Below, one piece after another: positions 54,573 to 64,000 of a stretch of 64,000 nucleotides of DNA. The stretch spans positions 44,045,155 to 44,109,154 of the forward strand of contig CM066994.1 of assembly GCA_033977485.1 (NCBI GenBank). The letters run 5' to 3'. The notes below the pieces were generated by a model. It ran no database searches. It was not told the DNA's origin and saw only the letters and a program-made list of their open reading frames with translations. The DNA is from Hydrangea macrophylla. Taxonomy: Eukaryota; Streptophyta; Magnoliopsida; Cornales; Hydrangeaceae. Each line of letters begins with the position of its first letter. Positions within the stretch are counted from its first letter, which is position 1. The translations under genes and the position numbers were made by a program.

Positions 54573-56971
54573 CTATTGTGCAAACAATTCCATCTTCTTT
54601 AAACTCCAAAGCACTACATGTATGTCCTCACTTCTCATATGCCCCTCTTTACCACTAACAAACTCCTCAACACTCCCATCTACCTCAATCACACTCCTCC
54701 CAGTTTCCTTTTTCAAATTTCTCTCTCTCATCATTTTTCGCACTCTCATCACCCTTTCCCACATTCCAGCATCAGCATATATATTCGACATCAAAACATA
54801 AACACCCGAGTCATCGGCTTCAAGCTCCACAAGTCTCTCCACCACAACCTCAGCTAAGCCCACGTTTTGGTGAGATCGACATGCCAGAAGAAGAGAACCC
54901 CACAAAGGCGAATTGGGTTTCATATACATTGTCTCTATAATAGCTTGAACTTTCCCAAATTGCCCTGCTCGGCCAAGAAGATCAATCAAGCAACCATAGT
55001 GTTCAAGCTTTGGTTCGATCCCATTTTCCCCCATTTTCTCAAAAATTTCAAGTCCTTCACTTACAAGACCTGCATGACTGCAAGAATTAAGAACACTGAG
55101 AAAAATCAAATCATCTATTTGAATTTTTTCTCTCTCCATTTGAGCAAAAAATTGCAAAGCTTCCTCCCCAAAACCATTCATACCAAGCCCAGAAATCATC
55201 GTGTTCCAAGTTACTACATTTCTTTCTGGCATGAAATTAAATGTCTTACAAGCCTCATCCACACTTCCACATTTCATGTACATGTCCACAAGGGCTGTTT
55301 GGGCAACAATGTCCGACATAGTTTTGTTCTTTTTCATGTATATATGTATCCATCTACCTTGATCAAGTGCACCCAATTGGGCACAAGCCATCAAAGCTCC
55401 AACTACACATACTTTATCGGGTTTTAGGCCTCGGCCAAGCATTTGCCTGAAGAGATTTAAGGCTTCCTTTGGATCTCCATGGCGAGCATAGCCATCGATC
55501 ATAATGCTCCATGAAATAATGTTTTTATTCTCCATTTTGTCGAATAATTCACGAGCTGCCTCTATTTCTCCAACCTTTGCATACCCATCGATCATAGCAT
55601 TCCAAGAAACCAAATCTCTAGTTGGTATGCTGTCGAAGAATGCACGAGCACGAGCTACATCACCGGTTTTCTGAAAGTGATGGAAGAGTATGTGTCAGAT
55701 TTCATGTAACAAAAACTAGAACAATAGCCAATATTAGCTTTTAGAAAGTTCACGTTTTGTCAATATGAGTGTTGGAGATGGAAAGAAAGTGCCAATTTCA
55801 TGGGATATTATTGGAGAGAACCCCACATGTCGAACAAAACTGAGCACTTTGCCCCAACAGCCTTTACGCACAATTTGCATTGCGATTGAGTACTTAAGGG
55901 GATATCCAATTTCCATTATGTGGCACTTTTTTAAGGGTCTATTTGTTTCATGAATTTAGCGAAGGAACGAGAACAAAAAAGCAAATACTTTTTCTTTATA
56001 TGAAGGAAAGTAAAGCAAAACATATTTATATATATATATATATATTTTTTCTTTTTTACATGTCAATTTCTTTACATTTTTCTTGATATTTAATTGTTTT
56101 TGAGAGATTTTAAATTTCTAACATATTTCCATTCGGAAAAAAACAATAGAGAAATCGATTTTTCCTTCAATTTTTCTTCCATTTGCCATCTCCTTTTCCT
56201 TCACTAATGTTCTAAAAATGCCATTTTCACTCCCTCCACATCTCTCTAACTTGACAAATGGCAACAAAACAACAATTAATAACCACAAATTATGGACATT
56301 ACACTTGCCTAATGTACCTTTCCATACCCATCAATCATAATAGACCAAGAAAACACATCTCTCTCTGGCATTTCATCAAACAACTTCTGAGCCTCGCCCA
56401 TTGCACCACACCCCACATACCCTCCAATCATCATATTCCAAGACACCAAGTCCTTCCCACAAAACCCATCAAACAATGAATTAGCCAAACCCATCTCACC
56501 ACACCTACAATACATACAAATCAACCCATTTCTCACATACAAATCCCATTCAAACCCACCTTTCACAACCTCCCCATGAACCTCTCTCCCTACAAACAAC
56601 CCACAGATCATCATCCCACAGGCCTTGAGCACAAATGGGTATGTGTAATTATCCCCAAAAAGCCCATTGCTTCTCATCTTTATATAGAGATTTAAGGCCC
56701 TGCTTGGGTTTGAGCTGGAGATATAGGCTTTGACCATTGTGTTCCAAATGAAGGTGTTGGGTTGGTCAATCTGAGTGAAAACAAGCTCTGTGTAAGTGAT
56801 GTGTGGTGTTATGGAAGTGAGAAATTTGCTTGTGATGAAAAGGTCGGAGATGAGGTTGGTGGTGATCAATTGGGCGTGGATTTGGTGGATTTGTGAGATG
56901 TGTTTGGTGGTTTGAAGGAGTGATAGGACTGTGTTCTTCAGGTTTTGAAGCTTGGAAGGATGGAGAGTCAT
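54573..56971 (-). CDS. PLS-class pentatricopeptide repeat protein, E/E+ type, two exons, 583 aa
   Basis: An organelle RNA-binding protein; members of this class act in RNA editing or processing in mitochondria or plastids. Exon 1 is 56971-56318 (218 codons), exon 2 is 55670-54573; the intron (56317-55671) has GT and TTTCAG borders and phase 0, joining GYGK to KTGDVARARAFFD. Repeats include NTFIWNTMVKAYISSSNPSR, DLVSWNMMIGGYVGCGAMGE, DVFSWSIMIDGYGK, DLVSWNAMIDGYAKVGEIEA, NIISWSIMIDGYARHGDPKE and NVVTWNTMISGLGMNGFGEE. The C-terminus has the E motif (PNSPLWGSLLLACR.H.N, VYVLMSNIYADAGMWERV) and an E+-like end (GSVEEFVSGKEGH), without a DYW deaminase domain, so editing would need a partner. Start: first ATG, MTLHPSKLQNLKN; no obvious targeting score can be computed here. 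Confidence 0.88.
55671..56317 (-). other. Intron of the PPR gene
   Basis: 647 bp, T/A-rich with an (AT)n run near 56030 and a fragment resembling the Tourist-like MITE terminus (GGGTCTATTTGTTTCATG, about 55936). Introns are uncommon in PPR genes of this class. The donor is AAAG/GTACAT, the acceptor CTTTCAG. Confidence 0.7.
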
Positions 56972-57796
56972 GGGAAATCAGAGTTATTGAATACATTTTA
57001 CATTTTGTGAACGGGTTTTAAGGAGTACTTTGCAGGAAAAGGGTTACAGTAGGATGAATATGATAGCTGACCACACATGCAAGAGTAAACGTCGTGCTTT
57101 TCAAATTTTCCTTCCCAAAAGTATTTCTCAAATGATGTGTCAGTGAGATGAGTTAAATAACTTTCAATTAAAATTTAATTGGTCCCATAATATTAGACAA
57201 GATCACACTACCACATCATTTAAAAGCACTTTTAAAATTAAAAATTTAGAAAGTATAACATTACTCTACATGAATATATGCAATAGCAATATGGAACTCC
57301 AAAAATACTAAAACACAACATTTTTTTTTTGGGAATTGCTTTTGGCACTCCAGTGTACCACATTCAGTGCATGTAGTATCATGCAGTTAATGCACTGTAT
57401 GGAGTGCCAATGATAACTTTTGAAGTGCCAAAATCAATTCCCTTTTCTTTTTTTTTTTTCTACATTCAATTATAGAAAGACTGCTGGTAAAGGCATGTTA
57501 GTTTTTTAATTTGGGCACTTATTTTAGGGTAAATTTTTTTTTTTTACAATACTACTTATTTTAAGTGCACCTCCCATAAATTATACACTTAAGAAGTTTA
57601 GATTTTGTTTATTTTGCTTTCTAAGTAAGGGTTGTGCATGTTATTCAACTGATATCCGGTAAGTCTCAATCTTTCTTTCTTATTCCTCCCTGACTTATGA
57701 TCTTTTTCTACTTTCTATTTAATCACATATGAATCTCAAACCATGCACGGATAAACCAATCGATACAAATCATATATATATCTATAATATATATAA

Positions 57797-58440
57797 ATGT
57801 ACCAATGTGCATAAGTGTTTTACACTTTTATCAATCGGTGCACTTTTACTTAACTATTTTTCTTAGAATTTAGAGTTTTAAAAGTTTAGTATACCACTTT
57901 TTTATTTGTAGTGTGTCCATGTCATAAGAGTCCTACAACTTAATAACAACATCTATGTGTTTGGTTGGTTTTTTTTTTTTTGGACTCTAGAATAAACTAA
58001 ATCTATTGGTTTTTATTTCGTTTTGTTGAACTCTTTTTTTTTTAAAACTTCTTTTTGTATATATATTATATATGTATACATATTTGTATGTTATGTGTAT
58101 ATTTATGTGCCTCATAGATCAACTTTCTTTTTGTTGGACTCTAGAATAAACTAAGTCCATTGTTTTTTTTTTCTTTTTCTTGGACTTTTTTTTTGATAAC
58201 CTTTTTTTTGTATATATTATATGCGTATGTATATTTGCTTGTTATGTGTATGTTTATGTGCAGAGATAGATCAACAAATATTACACAAATCTAGATCGTA
58301 ATGGTTATTTTGGTAAATTCATTTGTGGGACGGTTTTAGTATTTTAGATATAAAGCAACTGATAATTACCGATGCCCATAAGTGGTTCACACTTTTATCA
58401 ATCGGTGCACTTTCACTTAAGTAATTTTCTTAGAGTTTTA
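57797..58440. repeat. Local duplications of about 70 bp and about 140 bp
   Basis: CACTTTTATCAATCGGTGCACTTT and flanks occur at about 57800-57870 and 58370-58440. Between them GGACTCTAGAATAAACTAA...TTATGTGTAT.TTTATGTG occurs at about 57982-58122 and again at 58137-58275. The arrangement reads as R1-R2-R2'-R1'. Confidence 0.75.
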
Positions 58441-61215
58441 ATCCTAACTTTTAATTTTTTTGCTTTGGATATATCATGTTATATACAATCCCTACAATTT
58501 TACAACTCCTTAATATTAATGGTATTCGACATTAATCCTATTGTGTATTACAACTCCTTCCAAACAACTCAAGTTCCCATCGGAATTTACAAATAAAAAA
58601 TAAAAATAAAAAAAGAAAAGAAAAAAGTCAATCACACTTTAGTTCAAATATGACTCTTTTTTAAACACGCCCCTAAACTATAAAACTTGACAAACTAACT
58701 CCCTCAACTATTGCATTTTTCTCTAAAATCCCTTCCATTAGAATTTTGTCCCAAAAAAGAACTCTTTTTTTTCTTTTTTAAATTTATATTTTATTTTTTT
58801 ATTATCATGTGAGCAACATATGATACAAACTATTAGCACCATGATATCTATTTGTCCCTCCTTGAAGCCATTGGAAATTTTTTGACAAAAATATCATTTG
58901 TTGCATAATAATTGCCCTTTGTTGTGCACCAAATTTTAGGCAATTTTGTTCTTAAAATTTCAACGACTCAAAGAAGAGACAAAAATGTTATGTTGTTAAC
59001 ACTTTTATATTGGTAACATGATACAAAAGTAATCAATTTTTTAACTACAACCTAACAGAAGGGCTATTAGTGAAAAGTTAAAATAGTTGATAGGGTCAAT
59101 TTGTTGAGTTTTATAGTTGAAGGGGTGTTAGTGTAATAACCCCTCTTTTCTTTTCTTTTTTTGGGCTCCACGGTGGGTAACTTAATGATGGAGTAGTAAC
59201 ATATATATCTCTTAAAGAGTTATAATAAATGTCTATGAAGAATTTTAGGACTCTTAACTAAATTCCTATTACCAATTTCTTAGTAGTATATGATTCTTTT
59301 TACACTCGCGAAGTTTAAAAATTTTACCTTCCAATTATAAATCTTATATTCAGCCTCCAATTAATACAAATATTTGAGAGCTAATCCATCTTAAAGCTCA
59401 CATTTAATCAATAGCTAATTAATAGAAGAATTTTAGTAATTGAACACATTTGGGCAAAGTTCCTTAAGCTGTACATGGTTTGTTAGATTCCTCTCACAAT
59501 TGTGAGACCCTAATTAACTAGAAAATAAATAAATAAATAAAATGATTTTAAACATTATTTTTTTTAATCCCTAGACCCACTGTTGTGAGAGGGAACCTAA
59601 CAAACCACAACTAAAGAACTTTACCCAAGTATGTTCCTTGAGTAATTGTGTAACAATTTTTTGCTTCTTTGATTAAAGTGGACCAGAATAGATTAATTGA
59701 GTATTGGACATTGGATGAAACAAAGTTCAATTTAAATTAGGATAAATAAGGAAATCAAGTATTAGGAATAAATAAAGGAATTGTGTACTAGAAATTAATC
59801 GTGTAGAAGAATAACATGAATTCACAAGCCTCTCAGTCACAGGTTTAATTTTGGGTCTATTTATTAAGACATTATTTTACTCTCTCTCTCTCTCTCTCTC
59901 TCTCTCCTTTTTTTTTTTTTTGGACTAGAAGACTAATGATAGTATTAAAGAACCTACTGGTATTATCTAATTTCTATTATACGTCTCCACTTCCCAAGTT
60001 CTCCATAGCCTTGAACATTTTTTTTACACTTTAATTAAAATTCACAAAACAGTCTACTCTTCATTTTCTTAATAATGTGCTATGATGAACTAAACACGAT
60101 TGATCTTTACACAAGTGTGCACTTTCAAGCTTTGCATTGAAGGTAATTATTATTCCTTACTCTTCTATTCATTCATTCACCTTACTTTTAAATTTCATTT
60201 TCATTACTATTAATGTAATATTTTCAATTACTCAATGGTCAAAATGAAAACAAAAAAACTATTAGTCATAGTAACATCAGTCCCCTTCTCATGACGGGAC
60301 TTCTATTTACAATTATTGGATTCAGTTTTCATTAAGGGTACTGAAGTAATTTCACAGACATAAAACTATACCCATCAAATCCTGATATCAATTCTTAGTA
60401 TTACATAACTCTTTTTAAAGAATCTTGATTTGTTTTATTCTTCTTCTTCTTCTTTTTCTTCTTTTTTCTTTTTAGGAGCTCTATGATGAGTCACTCACGA
60501 TTTTGTTTATTCTATACCAACAATAATATAGGTAACTTCTATCGAACATATTCTAGGTAAGATATACATTCAAAATATTTTAGGATTCAATTTCAACCAC
60601 TTTAATATTTGGTTACCCATTTAACATAGAGTGCATTTTTCTCACTCTTGTTTATTCACCACTACCATGCTGACATGTGTCCTATTCCATTCCCATTTTA
60701 CCCATGCGTTTAGCAACACAATTATTGAATGTAAAATTTAATTGAGTATTTTTCTTTATGAAAAGTTACTATTGTTATCTTTATTAGCAATAATTCGTAG
60801 AATTGTTATCATTGTTTAAGTTCCACAAGAAAGATAGGAAGTTAGCTAGACAAATTTAGCTTGTGATTATAACCAATTAAATGGTAAAATAAAATTTTAA
60901 GCACATTTTTTGTACAATACATTTGATAATGTACCACTTAATTGAAAGAGTCACCACACTTAATTCTGTCATATGGGATACCATATCCTTTTGTAAGCAT
61001 CTCTTTGTGACTCTAGCATTACTCTAATTGAAAATGCAGCCAAAAATCCATTGAATATCTTAATTGAAAAAATTCGACTAGAAATAATCACTAATTGCAG
61101 TCTATTTCAATACTTGAAATACTCATGTGTTATGTACAACAAATTCAACTGCTTAAAATTTTCAGTACTTAAAATTCAACACTTAATTTTCAATTTTATC
61201 AAAATAATGGACACC

Positions 61216-61312
61216 CTTAGGCCCTTTTTAGCTCATGAACAAAGGAAAATATTTTCCTTAGTGTTTTTGTTTCTTTCCTATCCCTCAATATGTGCACCAA
61301 ATAGAGCCTAAA
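61216..61312. mobile_element. Short Tourist-like MITE remnant
   Basis: It runs from TTAGGCCCTTTTTAGCTC to CACCAAATAGAGCCTAA, an imperfect inverted pair with TTA/TAA flanks, about 95 bp. The terminus agrees with the GGCTNTGTTTGGT family at 14813 and 15391. Confidence 0.45.
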
Positions 61313-62240
61313 AGTCTCTTTCGATATAGATTATCAATACATTTTCATAATTTTAGGACTTTAAATTAAATTAAAACTACCATCCTCTTAGTTTTTTCTA
61401 TTTTGGTCTTAGTGGATTCCATTTTTTTTTCCCTTCTTCTGTAATGTTTCAATATCTTTTCTCTTTCTTTAGGTGAACTCTATGGATAAGCAATTACTTT
61501 TTAATATCAATTCCCGTTATAAAATTTTTTCTTATGTGATTCTTTCAATTATATTGGCAATTTGGCAATAGAGACTTTATGAAAAATTTTGGTTGAAAAT
61601 TTTAAGAATTTTCAAGCCACACAGCACAAAAAGTTTGACCATCTTGAACGTAGATGGCTCCCTAATCCTTTTTGTAGGAATCAAATTTTAATGTATATAA
61701 AAAAATATTTAAGAAGCTAGATCAGGATTGATTTGTAACTTATTCTAATTAGAACATATTAAATAATTTTATAGTTTAATAAATTACTACACAAACACGG
61801 TAAATTAATGAAATACTAACATATGTGGTCATACAATAAATAAACATATCGTCATTATTAAGTAATGAGCAAAGAAAATAGTAAATTCAAAATATTAAAG
61901 ATGTAAGAAAGAATTCTAGCTAGGACATGTGGTAACAATTAAATAGCAACATAAAAAAATTATTATTGAACAAATAAACAAATGTCTAAGAAGAATAATT
62001 CAACAGTTTTTATTATTTTTACCCTATGAATTGATTGTTGTATGTGCTTTGTGTATCTTTTTTTATTGTGGAAGTTGCATGAATTCTTCTTCTTCTTCTT
62101 CTTTTTCTTTTTATTTTTTATTTTTTTATTTTTTTTATACCTAATTTAAGTGTTTTTTTAAATCTTTTTTTTAATCTTATTTTAAATTTTTTTTTAATTT
62201 TGGCTTACTGTTCCTAATTAGTTTTTAAATAGACACCGTT

Positions 62241-62269
62241 CACGTGCAACGCACGTGCTTTTAAACTAG
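62241..62269 (+). mobile_element. Helitron-like 3' terminus (plus strand)
   Basis: A short perfect hairpin CACGTGC-AAC-GCACGTG is followed after 8 nt by CTAG and then T. Hairpin plus CTRR end, inserted before T, is the Helitron 3' signature. The 5' TC end was not located, and no Rep/helicase is present. Confidence 0.55.
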
Positions 62270-62321
62270 TATATATATATATATATATATGTATATGTGT
62301 GTGTGTGTATATACAATGATT

Positions 62322-62484
62322 CTCTAAAGAGGACCACCTCTTTTTAGTAAAGAGAGCGCATATGTTTGGCGGTCAGATCGTGTTTAAAAACTATGAAATG
62401 ACAAAAATGTCATTAATGAAAACACGATCCGACGGCCAAAATAGAGGTCCTCTCTTTAATAAAGAGAGGTGGCCCTCTTTAGAG
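62322..62484. mobile_element. MITE with CTCTAAAGAGG.CCACCTC TIRs (complete copy)
   Basis: 163 bp, termini CTCTAAAGAGGACCACCTC and GAGGTGGCCCTCTTTAGAG, with a second inverted pair CGGTCAGATCGTG / CACGATCCGACGG in the interior. No TSD was clear. It matches 49702-49838. Confidence 0.75.
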
Positions 62485-62499
62485 CCTGGCTGTGTGTGT

Positions 62500-62970
62500 G
62501 CATATATATATATATATATATTTTTTCTTTTGCAAGTGGAATTGAATAGGTTATTGGAGTCAATACATAAGAAGAAGTCAAAAACTTGGGCTGCTGAGTT
62601 GCTTGGGGCCGGGGTCTTATGGTTCTTGTGGGGGTTTGTTTGGCTTTGCGAGATGTTTGTTCGTCGTCTCTTGTATGTATGTAATGGTTTCTAGTGATAT
62701 AAAATTCATTAGTTGTTTATATAAAAAAAAAAGTAGGATTGTTGACCCATTTGGCTAATTTGTTATTTGATAACATTTTTTTTTTTTTGATAAACTTGAT
62801 AACATTTTTTTAATATCTTTAAAAGGTGAAACCAAATATTTTAGAGTTTATTATAAACAAGAGTAAACCTATGCTACTCAAATTTTTTAACCAAAATATT
62901 TTCCAAACACATGTATACAAACCAAGGAGAGGTGGCCATAATCTCGTGAGTCGAGCTCATGTAAAAGTAG
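62500..62970. other. Intergenic, no convincing gene
   Basis: The reading frame ending at 62694 has a hydrophobic tryptophan-rich end (LLGAGVLWFLWGFVWL), but it begins in the MITE and runs through an (AT)n tract. I do not call it a gene. Confidence 0.5.
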
Positions 62971-62982
62971 AGATAGAGAAAG

Positions 62983-63178
62983 CAAGGTCGGCCGTGAGAT
63001 TTTGAGGGCCCTACTCGAACTTCTAAATGGGGCCCTCTATATATTAGCATAAATATTACAAATATTACTTATTGATTTCTTAAATAATAAATTTGGGTTA
63101 ATATTTTTTAGAGTGGGCTCTGCCTAAAGGGGGGCCCTAGGCAGCCGCGTGTGCCGCTTACCCTCAGGGCCGGCCCTG
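62983..63178. mobile_element. hAT-type MITE with CAGGGCCGGCCCTG terminus
   Basis: 196 bp. The right end CTCAGGGCCGGCCCTG is palindromic and the left end CAAGGTCGGCCGTGAG is a degenerate copy; GAGGGCCC/GGGGCCCT blocks lie inside. A perfect 8-bp TSD AGAGAAAG is at 62975-62982 and 63179-63186. Confidence 0.85.
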
Positions 63179-63259
63179 AGAGAAAGCACTCTGAGTTGGT
63201 CATATAAAATACTTGTGGCTTAATGAGGTTAAACTTTTAGACTTGTCTTTTAAATATAA

Positions 63260-63290
63260 CTAGCATATATCCCGCGCAATGAGCGGGTAC
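63260..63290 (-). mobile_element. Helitron-like 3' terminus (minus strand)
   Basis: On the minus strand the hairpin CCCGC-TCATTGC-GCGGG is followed by ATATATG and CTAG, then T. The element body would extend to the right of 63290; its 5' end was not found. Confidence 0.5.
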
Positions 63291-63908
63291 AATGTTTTTC
63301 TAAAAAGTTGCGAATCATTAAGATCGAGAGATGAATTTTCGTACAATCCAATCATGGATAATCTACAATTAATGGGAATATTTTCTATAAATTGTAAAAC
63401 TAAGGACAACATTTCGGCCAAGTTGCTTGGGTATGGTCCGTATTGTTCTTCTCACATGTACAATAAAAATAGTATAAAATTACAGTTTTGTCCACATTAT
63501 TTTTATTATTCATGTGAGAGAAACAGTACCAACCACACTGAAAGAACTTGACTGAAATTTTTTCCTAAAACTAAAACATCTATGTACTATAATTCACAAA
63601 CATGCATGCACTTTCCATTCCCTCCGATTGCTGCTCAATTCGATCCCTGATGTATTTTTTTCCTTTTTTTTTTTTTGTTGAAAAATTCGATCCCTGATGT
63701 AGCTAAACAAACCCAAGGTCACATCATATGTCTCCGCATTTCCATTTTTCAATGTAGTACCGTACATAGAGCTATTTGTCTGTGCTTATGCTTATGTGTT
63801 GTTGATCGTGATTGGTAGAACTGCTTAAAAGTAGAACTGCTTATTATGGTTTGGGTGTTTGGTTAATATGCTGTGAATTGATTAATTATAGAGATAATCT
63901 TGAAAAGC

Positions 63909-63912
<4 letters not shown>

Positions 63913-63946
<34 letters not shown>

Positions 63947-63954
63947 CAAATAAG
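63913..63954. repeat. 42-nt poly-C homopolymer
   Basis: An uninterrupted run of 42 C. Such long homopolymers are rare in plant DNA and prone to sequencing or assembly error, so the length should not be trusted. Confidence 0.9.
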
Positions 63955-64000
63955 CAATGACAAACAGACTCATAGATGAAAGTAAATTCAGTCTTTCAGT

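Larger units (their letters stand above)
57000..62230. other. AT-rich intergenic region, no gene seen
   Basis: Only short chance frames occur (for example 58372-58596 and 61051-61311). Simple tracts include (CT)n at 59880-59907 and many T runs. Repeats are listed separately. Sequences around 58670-59130 (CTAAACTATAAAACTTGACAAA.. and its inverse GTCAATTTGTTGAGTTTTATAG) form a weak long-range inverted pair, possibly another MITE. Confidence 0.6.

Noticed and set aside
54867..55427. 186-aa plus-strand frame
   Set aside because: It is antisense to the PPR exon and explained by it.
62362..62694. 110-aa frame with a tryptophan-rich hydrophobic end
   Set aside because: It starts inside a MITE, crosses an (AT)n tract, and has no start context or homologous look.
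63913..63954. Poly-C run as a functional i-motif or telomere-like element
   Set aside because: A single homopolymer near a window end is more likely a low-complexity or assembly artefact; nothing else supports function.

Overview
The window is nuclear DNA of a eudicot plant. It has spliced genes with GT..AG introns, AT-rich intergenic DNA with (CT)n, (AT)n and (CA)n microsatellites, plant-specific gene families (type I formin, GeBP/DUF573 factor, PLS-class PPR protein) and a heavy load of nested plant transposable elements. Nothing bacterial, organellar or viral was seen. Species cannot be named from the sequence.

Layout. 1-3464 is the 3' end of a Ty3/gypsy Tat-type element (polypurine tract and long 3' LTR), followed by a degenerate repeat region to about 4772. 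5564-14285 (+) is a complete formin gene that I reconstruct as seven exons (864 aa), including a probable 9-nt micro-exon; its introns hold a foldback, a 174-bp hAT-type MITE, a solo copia LTR and a TRIM, and a second TRIM lies just downstream. 14.8-20.1 kb is intergenic with several MITEs and a 2-kb long-inverted-repeat element.

From about 20.15 to 54.06 kb the base layer is a tandem duplication of a GeBP-type gene. The downstream copy (52356-53216, +) is open. The upstream copy is a pseudogene split into three pieces (20155-20523, 41548-42380, 50072 onward). A 21-kb Tat-type retrotransposon (20524-41547, TSD AGTAT, LTRs about 2% diverged) splits it first; this element is itself interrupted by a 1469-bp solo LTR (TSD GAATA) inside its second RNase H. 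A hAT element (42381-50071, TSD ATTAGAGT) splits it again, and carries a full-length minus-strand Reina-like chromovirus (43877-49524, TSD GATTC).

The most unusual object is the 21-kb Tat element. Between integrase and the 3' LTR it carries about 9 kb of antisense coding capacity: a plant-mobile-domain (PMD) gene, broken by frameshifts and a stop, and three paralogous unrecognised ORFs sharing a FG..x..DGWRG N-terminal signature. Each of these units has a TATA-like box just upstream on the minus strand. The sense genes gag-pro-pol are decayed but recognisable.

54573-56971 (-) is a two-exon PPR gene (583 aa). 57-64 kb is AT-rich intergenic DNA with a tandem duplication, two MITEs, two Helitron-like 3' termini and a 42-nt poly-C run. 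All joins, splice sites and TSDs were worked out by eye.
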